From: Prauserella halophila
GTDB taxonomy: Bacteria; Actinomycetota; Actinomycetes; Mycobacteriales; Pseudonocardiaceae
Length of the DNA: 64,000 bases
Direction: 5' to 3'
Assembly: GCF_024171895.1 (NCBI RefSeq)
Contig: NZ_JAMTCQ010000016.1
Coordinates: forward strand, 1 to 64,000
Below the pieces are notes generated by a model. That model was given only the letters and a program-made list of their open reading frames with translations. It made no database searches and had not been told where the DNA came from. This document shows positions 1-8,194 of this stretch, piece by piece. Every line of letters starts with the position of its first letter. Positions within the stretch are counted from its first letter, which is position 1. The position numbers and the translations under genes were made by a program.

Positions 1-257
1 CTGTCCCTAGTACGAGAGGACCGGGACGGACGAACCTCTGGTGCGCCAGTTGTCCCGCCAGGGGCATGGCTGGTTGGCTACGTTCGGAAGGGATAACCGC
101 TGAAGGCATCTAAGCGGGAAGCCTGTTCCCAGATGAGGTCTCCCACCCCGTTGTGGGTTAAGGCCCCCAAGAGATGATTGGGTTGATAGGCCAGACATGG
201 AAGCGCAGTAATGTGTGTTGGAGTGGACTGGTACTAACAGGCCGAGGACTTGCCTAC
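1..257 (+). rRNA. rrl: 23S ribosomal RNA, 3' end (partial)
   Basis: The window opens inside the 23S gene. The sarcin-ricin loop core AGTACGAGAGGACCGGG lies at about 9-25, and the conserved 3'-terminal stretch with GAAGGGATAACCGCTGAAGG and GGTACTAACAGGCCGAGGAC follows in the right order. The exact 3' end cannot be set from sequence alone; it is placed just after the GGCCGAGGACTTGC motif. About 100 bases of spacer, with no tRNA in it, separate it from the 5S gene. Confidence 0.95.
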
Positions 258-357
258 AACGATGCTACGCACCCACTCTACGATCCTGAAACACCACACC
301 ACCCGCCCCACAGGCTGGTTCGTGTGGCGCGGGGCAACGGTGTGTTGTTTCGTAGTG

Positions 358-474
358 TTTCGGTGGTGATAGCGGCAGGGACACGCCCGGTCCCATTCCG
401 AACCCGGAAGCTAAGCCTGCCAGCGCCGATGGTACTGCACTCGACAGGGTGTGGGAGAGTAGGACACCGCCGAA
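358..474 (+). rRNA. rrf: 5S ribosomal RNA
   Basis: A stretch of about 117 bases starts at GTTTCGGTGGTGATAGC and carries the universal 5S core CCCGGTCCCATTCCGAACCC and the closing segment GGGTGTGGGAGAGTAGGACA. The two ends (TTCGGTGG and CCGCCGAA) pair to form helix I. It lies downstream of 23S as in a normal bacterial rRNA operon. Ends are accurate to a few bases. Confidence 0.95.
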
Positions 475-489
475 CCCAACATAAAATGG

Positions 490-543
490 TAGGGCCCGTC
501 GGAGTCGACCATCTTGAACGAGATGGGCGCCCGACGGGCCCTA
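490..543 (+). terminator. Terminator hairpin of the rRNA operon
   Basis: The 13-base arms TAGGGCCCGTCGG (490-502) and CCGACGGGCCCTA (531-543) are perfect inverted repeats. The 28-base loop contains a second hairpin, CCATCT/AGATGG. There is no long T-run, which is common for actinobacterial terminators. It ends the rRNA operon and insulates the gene that starts at 583. Confidence 0.75.
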
Positions 544-582
544 CACGTATGCTCAACCAGAACTTCAACAGTGGGAGGACCC

Positions 583-2064
583 GTGTCCGACACGAGCGGG
601 CGCGACCGGTCGGGCCGCGACGATCGCGGCCGATCCGAGCGATCCGGCGGCGCCGGCGATTCCGGCAGCCGTGGCCGGGGCACACCAGGACGGTCGGGGC
701 CGTACGGTCGAGGCCGGGACGACGCCGCACGAGGCGGCAGTGACGGTGGCCGCGGCGACCGGCGCAACGACGATCGCCGCGGCTCGGATCGGCGCGGTGA
801 CAGTTCACGCGGTGACGACAGGCGCGGCGGCTACGACCGGGGCGGATCCGGCCGCGGGTCGGACGACCGGCGAGGTGGTCGCAGCGAGGATCGCCGGGCT
901 GGTCAGGGCGGTGCTGGTCAGGGGCACAGTGGCCAGGGCCGAGGATCCGACGCGCGGGGAGGCGGCCGCGGGCGCGACGACCGCGGTCGGCAGTCGGGCG
1001 GCCGGGACGATCGCGGCGGCAGGCCGGACCGGCCCCGGGACGAGCGCGGGCGTGATGATCGCGACCGCGGGGACCGGAATCGCGACGGCCGCAAGGGCGG
1101 CCCGCGGGACGACCGCGGCTCGCGGGACGGCCGCGGTGCGGCCGACGACCGGGGTTCCCGCGACACCAGGAGAGGCCCCGGCGCCGACCAGCGGAGGACC
1201 GGCGACTCCCGGCCGGGGTACGGAGACCGGAGGCCCGGCGGTGGTGACCGGAAATTCCGGGACGATCGCAACCGGGGTGAGGATCGGCAGTCCGGAGGCG
1301 GCCGACGCCGGGACGACCGTCCGGACCGCTCCGGACCGCGCTCGGGCGGCAAGCCCGATTCCGGGAAATCGGACCGTAACGGCCCACGCGACGTCCCGGC
1401 GGCGCCGGACCTGCCGGACGAGGCCGACTACGCGATGCTCGACGGAGACGCCAAGCGAGAACTCCGGTCGCTGCCGAAGGATTTCGGCGAGCGAATCGGC
1501 CGGCATCTCGTCGCTGCCGGGACACTCCTCGACAGCGACCCGGATGCGGCGCTCGCCCACGCGCGCTACGCCAAGAAGCGTGCGTCCCGGATCGCCGTGG
1601 TGCGTGAGGCGCTGGGATTGGCGGCCTATCACACCGGAAACTGGTCCGAGGCGCTCTCGGAACTCCGCGCGGTGCGCCGGATGACCCACACCGACGCGCA
1701 CGTCGCGGTGATCGCGGACGCCGAACGTGCGATGGGAAGGCCGGAACGCGCGATCGATCTCATCAAGGAGACCGACGTCGCCGGGCTGGCGAAGGAGACC
1801 GCGGTCGAGCTGAAGATCGTCGAGGCGGGTGCGCGCCGGGACCTCGGCCAGCTCGATGCGGCCGTCGTCACGCTGCAGGGCGCCGACCTCGAACCGAAGC
1901 GGCCGCAGCCGTGGAGCGTGCGGCTGTTCTACGCCTACGCCGACAATCTCGCCGCGGCGGGACGTACGGCGGACGCGGTGCAGTGGTTCCTGCACGCCGC
2001 CGAGATCGACGACGACCTGCAGACCGATGCCGCCGACCGGGCCGCGGAGCTCGCGGATGAGTGA
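583..2064 (+). CDS. TPR-like protein with a long Arg/Asp/Gly-rich disordered N-terminus
   Basis: A 493-residue protein with two unlike parts. Residues 1 to about 276 are low-complexity, built from DDRG, RGG and RDDR-like units with almost no hydrophobic residues. Residues from about 277 form a helical domain (starting near PDLPDEADYAMLDGDAKREL) that reads like tetratricopeptide repeats, for example ALGLAAYHTGNWSEALSELR and ADNLAAAGRTADAVQWFLHAA. The GTG at 583 is chosen because GGGAGGA stands just upstream; earlier in-frame starts run into the terminator. It overlaps the HAD gene by 8 bases, so the two are probably cotranscribed. The equivalent gene in mycobacteria (Rv1691) has no assigned function. 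The RGG-type tail suggests RNA binding, but that is inference. Confidence 0.8.
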   Translation: MSDTSGRDRSGRDDRGRSERSGGAGDSGSRGRGTPGRSGPYGRGRDDAARGGSDGGRGDRRNDDRRGSDRRGDSSRGDDRRGGYDRGGSGRGSDDRRGGRSEDRRAGQGGAGQGHSGQGRGSDARGGGRGRDDRGRQSGGRDDRGGRPDRPRDERGRDDRDRGDRNRDGRKGGPRDDRGSRDGRGAADDRGSRDTRRGPGADQRRTGDSRPGYGDRRPGGGDRKFRDDRNRGEDRQSGGGRRRDDRPDRSGPRSGGKPDSGKSDRNGPRDVPAAPDLPDEADYAMLDGDAKRELRSLPKDFGERIGRHLVAAGTLLDSDPDAALAHARYAKKRASRIAVVREALGLAAYHTGNWSEALSELRAVRRMTHTDAHVAVIADAERAMGRPERAIDLIKETDVAGLAKETAVELKIVEAGARRDLGQLDAAVVTLQGADLEPKRPQPWSVRLFYAYADNLAAAGRTADAVQWFLHAAEIDDDLQTDAADRAAELADE

Positions 2065-3079
2065 GTCCGCGCCGTTGTCGCAGGTCTGCGACGCGTTGCT
2101 GTTCGACCTCGACGGCACGGTGTACCGGGGCGGCGAACCCGTACCGGGGGCGGCCGGCGCGGTTGCGCGGGCGCGCGAGCGCGGCGCGCGGGTCCGGTTC
2201 GTGACCAACAACGCGTCGAAGGCTCCGGAGTCGGTCGTGGCGCATCTCGCCGCAGTGGGAGTGCCCGCGACCGGTGACGAGGTGAGCACGAGTGCGCAGG
2301 CGGGGGTGCGGCTGCTCGCGGACCGTCTCGATCCCGGTGCGACGGCCCTCGTCGTCGGCACCGACGCGCTGGCCGAACAAGTCGCGGCCGCCGGTCTCAC
2401 GCCGGTGCGCACGGCCGAGGACACGGTGGCCGGCGTCGTCCAGGGGCATGCGCCCGAGACGGCCTGGCCCGTACTCGCCGAGGCCTGCCTGGCGATCCGG
2501 GCCGGTGCAGTGTGGGTGGCGTGCAACGAGGACGCCACGCTGCCCGCCGAACGCGGTCTGCTGCCCGGCAACGGCGCCATGGTCGCCGCACTGCGTGCCG
2601 CGACGGGACGGACCCCGCTCGTCGCGGGGAAACCGGAGACGCCGCTGCTGCGGCTCGCCGCGGACTCGGCCGCAAGCACGCACCCACTGGTGATCGGAGA
2701 TCGGCTCGAGACCGACATCGCAGGTGCCGTGGCCGCAGACATGGCCTCGCTCGCGGTCCTGACCGGAGTGGTGACACCGGCCGAACTACTGGAAGCGGGT
2801 CCGGCCGAACGTCCCGGATACGTGGCCGCCGACCTCGCCGCACTCGACGAACCCGCCGCCGTGGTGGCGGTCGGGCCGCACGAGGACTGGCATGTCGACG
2901 CCCGCGGCGACGTGCTCCGGGTCACGGCGGGCGATGCCGAGGGACCCGCGGAACCGATGACACTGCTGCGCGCGCTGTGCGATGCGGCGTGGCGTACGGG
3001 GACGACCGCGGTGCGCCCAGGGGACGGCCGGAGTGACGGCCCGGCAGCGGCGGCGTTGGCCGACCTCGGCTTGGCCTGA
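2057..3079 (+). CDS. HAD-IIA family phosphatase (NagD/PGP-like)
   Basis: A 340-residue member of the haloacid dehalogenase superfamily. Motif I is DLDGT at about residue 17, motif II the FVTNN segment, the lysine region LVAGKPETPLL, and motif III VIGDRLETDIAGA. The insertion between motifs I and III places it in class IIA, whose members dephosphorylate small sugar or nucleotide phosphates such as 2-phosphoglycolate. The last 80 residues are a less conserved extension usual in actinobacterial members. ATG 2057 overlaps the end of the TPR gene. The physiological substrate is not visible in the sequence. Confidence 0.88.
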   Translation: MSESAPLSQVCDALLFDLDGTVYRGGEPVPGAAGAVARARERGARVRFVTNNASKAPESVVAHLAAVGVPATGDEVSTSAQAGVRLLADRLDPGATALVVGTDALAEQVAAAGLTPVRTAEDTVAGVVQGHAPETAWPVLAEACLAIRAGAVWVACNEDATLPAERGLLPGNGAMVAALRAATGRTPLVAGKPETPLLRLAADSAASTHPLVIGDRLETDIAGAVAADMASLAVLTGVVTPAELLEAGPAERPGYVAADLAALDEPAAVVAVGPHEDWHVDARGDVLRVTAGDAEGPAEPMTLLRALCDAAWRTGTTAVRPGDGRSDGPAAAALADLGLA

Positions 3080-3166
3080 CCGCTGCGCGCCGTCCCGGGC
3101 ACGGGTCGCCGGATGCGACCCCTGGCGGCGACGGCCGGCGAGGGGGCGATCGGATAGCGTTGAGGC

Positions 3167-3397
3167 GTGCACGAGGACAACGACCCGGCAGCAGGCCCGT
3201 CGCCGGAGGCCGGCCGAGAAACACCAGCGCCCCCGGACGCCGAATCGACCCAGGACGCCGACCCGCGTGCGGGGATCGACGAGGCGGTCGCCGCGCTCGA
3301 CGGTCTCGATCAGCTGCCCGTGGCCGAGCACGTCGAACGGTTCGAGGCCGTGCACACCGAGCTCACCGTGGCTCTGTCCAGCATCGACAAGGTGTGA
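3167..3397 (+). CDS. Small conserved actinobacterial protein before tlyA
   Basis: A 76-residue acidic protein of unknown function. The first half is Pro/Asp/Glu-rich and probably disordered. The second half (AVAALDGLDQLPVAEHVERF and onward) looks like one amphipathic helical hairpin. A short protein holds the same position between the HAD gene and tlyA in mycobacteria (Rv1693), so the slot is conserved. The GTG at 3167 is preceded by TAGCGT at 3155-3160, a -10-like hexamer exactly six bases away, which suggests a leaderless transcript. tlyA follows after 57 bases. Confidence 0.65.
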   Translation: MHEDNDPAAGPSPEAGRETPAPPDAESTQDADPRAGIDEAVAALDGLDQLPVAEHVERFEAVHTELTVALSSIDKV

Positions 3398-3454
3398 CCA
3401 TGACCGTTGCAGGCTCCGGCGGGCCGGTGCACCGGCCCGGGAAGTGGCCGGGAC

Positions 3455-4276
3455 ATGCCGCGTAGGGCACGGCTGGACGCCGAGTTGGTGCGACGTGGTC
3501 TCGCCCGCTCCCGCGAACACGCCAGTACGTTGATCGGCGAAGGCAGGGTCACCGTGCGCGGCATGGCGGCGGGCAAAGCGGCGACGAGTGTCGAGCCGGA
3601 CGCCCCGATCGTGGTGCGCACCGACGACGACCCCGGCTGGGCGTCACGGGGTGCGCACAAGCTGCTCGGCGCGCTCGAGGCGTTCACCCCCGACGGCCTG
3701 ACCGTCGCCGGGACCCGCTGCCTCGACGCGGGCGCCTCCACCGGTGGCTTCACCGATGTGCTGCTGCGGGAGGGGGCGCGGGAGGTCGTGGCCGCCGACG
3801 TCGGACGCGGCCTGCTGGACTGGCGCCTCCGCACCGACGAACGCGTGCTCGTGCGGGACCGGACCAACGTCCGGAGCCTCACTTCCGACGGCATCGGTGG
3901 TCCGGTGGACCGGGTCGTCGCGGACCTTTCGTTCATTTCGCTGAAGCTCGTGCTCCCTGCGTTGGCTGCCTGCTCGGTCGACGGCGGCGATCTGCTGCCG
4001 ATGGTGAAACCCCAGTTCGAGGTCGGGAAACACCGGCTGGGCAGCGGCGGCGTCGTCCGTGACCCGGAGCTGCGCGCCGAGGCGGTGCTGGAGGTGCTGG
4101 CCGTGGCCGCCGAACACGGTCTGTATGCGCGCGGCGTGACGGCGAGCCCGCTGCCCGGACCGTCCGGCAACGTCGAGTTCTTCGCCTGGCTGCGCAAGGG
4201 CGACCTGGACACCGGGGCCGGCCGGGCCGACCCGGAGCAGCTCGTGCGCACCGCGATCGACAAGGGTCCGCAGTGA
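3455..4276 (+). CDS. tlyA: 16S/23S rRNA (cytidine-2'-O)-methyltransferase TlyA
   Basis: A 273-residue TlyA/hemolysin-A family protein. Residues 1-60 are an S4 RNA-binding domain (RLDAELVRRGLARSREHASTL start). An FtsJ-like Rossmann methyltransferase follows, with the SAM motif CLDAGASTGGFTDVLL near residue 90 and DLSFISLKL and MVKPQFEVG further on. TlyA 2'-O-methylates helix 44 of 16S and helix 69 of 23S rRNA and confers capreomycin sensitivity in mycobacteria. ATG 3455 is chosen because it begins directly at the S4 domain; an upstream start would add an unconserved stretch. It is followed by nadK after 25 bases, as in M. tuberculosis. Confidence 0.95.
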   Translation: MPRRARLDAELVRRGLARSREHASTLIGEGRVTVRGMAAGKAATSVEPDAPIVVRTDDDPGWASRGAHKLLGALEAFTPDGLTVAGTRCLDAGASTGGFTDVLLREGAREVVAADVGRGLLDWRLRTDERVLVRDRTNVRSLTSDGIGGPVDRVVADLSFISLKLVLPALAACSVDGGDLLPMVKPQFEVGKHRLGSGGVVRDPELRAEAVLEVLAVAAEHGLYARGVTASPLPGPSGNVEFFAWLRKGDLDTGAGRADPEQLVRTAIDKGPQ

Positions 4277-4301
4277 CGGCGGCGACGGTGAGAGGACCGC
4301 G

Positions 4302-5225
4302 ATGAGTTTCGGGCCTCGCGAAATCCTGCTCGTGGTGCACCCGGACCGCGAGTCGACCCAGGACGCCGCGCGCGCGGTCGCCGCACGCCTGGCCGGCGCC
4401 GGGATCGGCCTGCGCGTGGTCGACGACGAGGTACGTCAGCTCGTCGGGCGGGCAGGGGACACGCCGTGTGTCGTGGTCGATCCGGACGACCGTCCCGCGG
4501 ACGGTGCCGAATTGGTGCTCGTGCTCGGCGGCGACGGCACGCTGTTGCGGGCCGCCGAACTCGCCCGGCCCGCCGGGGTTCCGGTGCTCGGCGTGAACCT
4601 GGGCCGGGTCGGCTTCCTGACCGAGGCCGATTCGGATGCGCTGGCCGACACGGTCGAACGCGTCGTGCGGGGTGCGTACCGCATCGACGAGCGGATGACG
4701 ATCGACGTGACCGTGACGCGGGGTGACGAGGTCGTGGCCTCGACGTGGGCGCTCAACGAGGCGAGCGTGGAGAAATCCACCCGGGACCGCATCCTGGACG
4801 CGCTGATCGAGGTGGACGGGCGGCCGGTGTCGGCGTTCGGCTGCGACGGCGTGCTGTGCTCGACGCCGACCGGGTCGACGGCGTACGCCTTCTCGGCCGG
4901 CGGGCCCGTGGTGTGGCCGGACGTCGAGGCGTTGCTGGTGGTGCCGAGCAACGCACACGCCATGTTCTCGCGGCCGCTGGTCGTCTCGCGCGAATCGGTG
5001 ATCTCGGTGAACGTCGATCCCGACGGTTCGCCCGCGGTGCTGACCTGCGACGGGCTGCGTCACATCGAGCTCGACGCCGGTATGCAGGTGCGGGTCGTCG
5101 CGGGCAGGGTGCCCGTCCGGCTGGCGCACCTGTGGGACGGGCCGTTCACCGACCGGCTCGTGCACAAGTTCTCCCTGCCCGTGAAAAGCTGGCGCGAGCG
5201 CCACGATCGCGGCGACCCGAGCTGA
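4302..5225 (+). CDS. nadK: NAD kinase
   Basis: A 307-residue ATP-NAD kinase that makes NADP+ in the cytosol. The catalytic GGDGT motif is at residues 76-80, the NE pair is in WALNEASVEK, and the conserved TPTGSTAYAFSAGGPVVWP glycine/serine-rich segment is intact. A GAGAGGA Shine-Dalgarno stands before ATG 4302. The gene sits between tlyA and recN as in other Actinobacteria. Its 3' end runs into the 15-bp tandem repeat at 5224, so the last residues may be strain-variable. Confidence 0.96.
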   Translation: MSFGPREILLVVHPDRESTQDAARAVAARLAGAGIGLRVVDDEVRQLVGRAGDTPCVVVDPDDRPADGAELVLVLGGDGTLLRAAELARPAGVPVLGVNLGRVGFLTEADSDALADTVERVVRGAYRIDERMTIDVTVTRGDEVVASTWALNEASVEKSTRDRILDALIEVDGRPVSAFGCDGVLCSTPTGSTAYAFSAGGPVVWPDVEALLVVPSNAHAMFSRPLVVSRESVISVNVDPDGSPAVLTCDGLRHIELDAGMQVRVVAGRVPVRLAHLWDGPFTDRLVHKFSLPVKSWRERHDRGDPS

Positions 5226-5283
5226 CGGGACCCGAGCTGACGGGACCCGAGTAGACGGGATCCGAGTAGACGGGATCCGAGTT
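5224..5283. repeat. 15-bp tandem repeat, four units, at the end of nadK
   Basis: Four head-to-tail copies of GACGGGACCCGAGCT, with the third and fourth changed to GACGGGATCCGAGTA/T. A partial copy, GCGACCCGAGCT, lies in the nadK coding sequence just before. The nadK stop codon overlaps the first unit. The unit length is a multiple of three, so copy changes inside the gene would keep frame. It looks like a slippage array; nothing suggests CRISPR. Confidence 0.8.
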
Positions 5284-5376
5284 GGCAGCGTGGCCGGCCG
5301 CCGTGCGGGGACCGGGCCGCGGCGTGGGAACCCGTCGGCCTGCGCGGTGTGCCCCGGCTGCCGCCGGTGACCGGGT

Positions 5377-5955
5377 CTAGCGGCCGTCGTCCTGGTACCA
5401 GGCGCGGACCCCGAGCGTGCCGGTCGTGCCGAGATCGATGTGCAACCCGTTCCGGTCGGGTGCCGGCTGCTCCACCGGCTGCCACGGCCGTGTCCCGGAG
5501 GGAGCGATCTCCAGGTACTCGCCCACCCCGGGTGCGGTGGTTCCGGTGTTCGTGTTGCGCCACATCAGGCCGGTGCGCGCGGTTCCGCCCGGCTCGAGTG
5601 TGACGCTCCGGGGCGGGTCGTCGAACCCGTCGACCGTCGCGATCCCCGCGGACCCCTCGCGGACGCGCACGTCCATCCGCGTGCGGTTCTCGTCGAGCAC
5701 CCGTAGCCGGGGATACCCGCTGAGGCCCTGTGGCCGCCCGCCGCAGTTCGTGACCTCCAGGTGCAGGATGCGCAGTCCCATGGCGGCCTCACTGCCGTCG
5801 GCTGCGACCCGCAATCCACCTGCGGGACACGGTTCGCCGGGGGGCGGCGGTGCCGCTGTCGGCGTATCCACGGCTTCCGGGGCCGGGGTGGCCGTGCAGG
5901 CTCCGAGGAGCAGCACGGACAGGAGGCCGAGCGATGCGGGTACGCGACTTCTCAC
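5377..5955 (-). CDS. Putative secreted lipoprotein, DUF4232-like
   Basis: A 192-residue antisense protein. The GTG at 5955 is preceded by GGGAGGA, and the product begins with a lipoprotein signal (LGLLSVLLLGAC lipobox, lipidated Cys near residue 20). A Pro/Ala-rich linker follows, then a beta-rich domain of the DUF4232 type (LHLEVTNCGGRPQ; two Cys probably bonded). Such proteins sit on the outer face of the membrane; their role is unknown. An upstream in-frame extension would overlap recN and is rejected. It is divergent from recN with only 46 bases between, so the two promoters must overlap. Confidence 0.75.
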   Translation of the reverse strand: MRSRVPASLGLLSVLLLGACTATPAPEAVDTPTAAPPPPGEPCPAGGLRVAADGSEAAMGLRILHLEVTNCGGRPQGLSGYPRLRVLDENRTRMDVRVREGSAGIATVDGFDDPPRSVTLEPGGTARTGLMWRNTNTGTTAPGVGEYLEIAPSGTRPWQPVEQPAPDRNGLHIDLGTTGTLGVRAWYQDDGR

Positions 5956-6001
5956 CCGTGCATCCTCCCGGTTGTCGGTGACTGCCGATACGGTGGTGCC
6001 C

Positions 6002-8002
6002 GTGCTGGCCGAGATGCGAATCCAGGGCCTCGGAGTGATCGAGGACGCCCTGCTCGAACTGCACCCGGGTCTCACCGTCGTCACCGGTGAGACAGGGGCG
6101 GGCAAGACCATGGTCGTCACCGGACTGCACCTGTTGTCGGGTGGCCGGTCGGACGCCTCGAAAGTGCGCGCGGGTGCGGCCAAGGCAACCGTCGAAGGGC
6201 GGTTCGAGGGCATCGACGCGGCCGGGGACCGTGCGCCGACGATCGTGACCGATGCGGGCGCCGACATCGACGAGGACGGCAGTGTCATCGCACTCCGTTC
6301 GGTCGGTGCCGACGGCCGTTCTCGTGCGCATCTCGGCGGCCGGTCCGCGCCGGTGGGCGTGCTCGGCGACCTGGCCGAGCAGTTGATCGCGGTCCACGGG
6401 CAGAACGATCAGCTGAAACTGCTGCGTTCGACGGAGCAGCGCGGGGTGCTCGACCGGTTCGCGGGCGAGCCCGTCGCGACCCCGCTCGCCGAGTACCGGC
6501 GGATCCGGCGCGACTGGCTCGACGTGATCGCCGAGCTCGAGGAGCGGTCGTCGCGCTCACGGGAACTGGCCCAGCAGGCCGACATGCTGCGGCACGGTCT
6601 CGCCGAGATCGAGTCGGTGGCCCCGGAGCCCGGTGAGGACACCGAACTGACCGAACAGGTGAAACGGCTGTCGGCGGTCGACGAGCTGCGGGAGGCGGCC
6701 TCGGCCGCGTCGGCGGCCGTGTCCGGTGCCGCCGACGGCGATCCGGACGTTCCGGGTGCGCTCGGTCTGCTGGCCGACGCCCGCCGCCGGATGTCGGCGG
6801 TCGACGACACGGTGCTGCGTGACCTCGAACCGCGCCTGGCCGAGGCGGCGACACTGCTGTCCGACGTCGGTGCCGAGCTCACGGGCTACCTCGACGGGCT
6901 CGAAGCCGACCCGGAGCGGCTGGAGCGGATCCTGGCCCGGCAGTCGGACCTGAAGAAGCTGACCCGCAAGTACGGCGCCGACGTCGACGGCGTGCTCGCA
7001 TGGGCGCAGGACGCACGGGAACGGCTGGCCGGGCTGGACACCTCCGACGAGGCCCTCACCGCTCTCGCGGCGCGCCGCGACGAGCTGGCCGCCGAGCTCG
7101 CGGACCGCGCCGAAGCGGTGAGCACGGCGCGCCGCGCCGCCGCGGCCGAGCTCGCGGACCGGATCACCGCCGAGCTGGCAGGCCTGGCCATGGGACAGGC
7201 GGAGGTCGCACTGTCGGTCCGCGCCAAGGCCGCCGACGAAGGGGACCCGCACGGGCTGACCGTCGCCGGGGATCGGGTGCACGCCGGTCCGGAGGGCGTC
7301 GACGAGGTCGAACTCGTGCTCAAGGCCCATTCCGGTGCGCAGCCGATGCCGGTCCACAAGGCGGCCTCCGGTGGTGAGCTGTCCCGCGTGATGCTGGCGA
7401 TCGAGGTCGTACTGGCGCACGCCGATCCCGTGCAGACGCTCGTGTTCGACGAGGTCGACGCCGGTGTCGGCGGCCGCGCGGCGGTCGAGATCGGCAAACG
7501 GCTCGCCAGACTGGCGCGTACCCACCAGGTGCTGGTGGTGACGCACCTGCCGCAGGTCGCCGCGTTCGCGGACCGGCATCTCGTGGTGGACAAGGGCACG
7601 GCCGACGGGATCACCCGCAGCGGTGTGACCGTGCTGGACCCGGCACACCGCGTCGACGAGCTCGCGCGCATGTTGGCGGGCCTCGACGACAGCGACGCGG
7701 GCCGGGCACACGCGGAAGAGCTCATCGCCACCGCCGACACGTACAAATCGGAGACCGTCACACCGACGAGTGATGCCGGCACCGGCAACGCGGGGGAGAC
7801 CGGCACGGCCCCGCGCAACGCGGGTTCGCCGCGCGGCGGTTCGCACCACGCCGATGCGGACGGTGCCGATGCCAACGGTGCCGATGCGGACGGTGCCGGT
7901 TCCACGGGTTCCGGTTCCCGAGGCGCGGGGAGCGGGCGGAAGAAGGCGGCGGGCACGGCGGGCACTGCGACCGAGAAGTCCGGGAAACGGCGCCGGAAAT
8001 GA
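6002..8002 (+). CDS. recN: DNA repair protein RecN
   Basis: A 666-residue SMC-like ATPase for double-strand break repair. The start reads VLAEMRIQGLGVIEDALLEL; Walker A GETGAGKT is at about 29-36; the coiled-coil middle includes the RecN signature QNDQLKLL; the C-terminal half carries the ABC signature SGGELSRVMLAIE and Walker B LVFDEVDAGVGG. The last 80 or so residues are an unusual low-complexity tail rich in Gly, Asp, Ala and Thr, ending in a Lys/Arg cluster, and absent from ordinary RecN of about 590 residues. GTG 6002 is preceded by TACGGT seven bases upstream, so translation may be leaderless. Confidence 0.93.
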   Translation: MLAEMRIQGLGVIEDALLELHPGLTVVTGETGAGKTMVVTGLHLLSGGRSDASKVRAGAAKATVEGRFEGIDAAGDRAPTIVTDAGADIDEDGSVIALRSVGADGRSRAHLGGRSAPVGVLGDLAEQLIAVHGQNDQLKLLRSTEQRGVLDRFAGEPVATPLAEYRRIRRDWLDVIAELEERSSRSRELAQQADMLRHGLAEIESVAPEPGEDTELTEQVKRLSAVDELREAASAASAAVSGAADGDPDVPGALGLLADARRRMSAVDDTVLRDLEPRLAEAATLLSDVGAELTGYLDGLEADPERLERILARQSDLKKLTRKYGADVDGVLAWAQDARERLAGLDTSDEALTALAARRDELAAELADRAEAVSTARRAAAAELADRITAELAGLAMGQAEVALSVRAKAADEGDPHGLTVAGDRVHAGPEGVDEVELVLKAHSGAQPMPVHKAASGGELSRVMLAIEVVLAHADPVQTLVFDEVDAGVGGRAAVEIGKRLARLARTHQVLVVTHLPQVAAFADRHLVVDKGTADGITRSGVTVLDPAHRVDELARMLAGLDDSDAGRAHAEELIATADTYKSETVTPTSDAGTGNAGETGTAPRNAGSPRGGSHHADADGADANGADADGAGSTGSGSRGAGSGRKKAAGTAGTATEKSGKRRRK

Positions 8003-8194
8003 CCGGTCCGAAGTGGATCTTCGTGGGCGCCGGCCGTTGCGCCGGACACCGATGGATCGGGTGCCGCGGCCTCCGGTGAGGCCCGGCCGGCGCGGTCGCA
8101 CGGGGTGTGATCCTCGGCGCGGATGACGGTGATCGTCGGCCGTCCCCGGCGCGTCGCCGCGGTGTTCGGCGAGTTCGTTTGCCAGTATCGAGCC

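Noticed and set aside
258-357. tRNA gene in the 23S-5S spacer
   Set aside because: The spacer has neither a T-loop consensus nor a cloverleaf-like arrangement.
278-3180. Very long antisense reading frames over the TPR and HAD genes (up to 791 codons)
   Set aside because: Their products are Arg/Pro/Ala-rich shadow sequence typical of high-GC DNA, with no domain, start signal or conservation pattern. The plus-strand genes explain the region.
5224-5283. Possible CRISPR array
   Set aside because: The 15-bp units touch each other with no spacers and no cas gene is in the window. The xerD-end repeat fails for the same reason.
5956-6288. Longer start for the antisense lipoprotein
   Set aside because: It would place a Ser/Pro/Thr-rich shadow stretch before the signal peptide and run through the recN start. 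GTG 5955 has a Shine-Dalgarno and begins directly at the lipoprotein signal.
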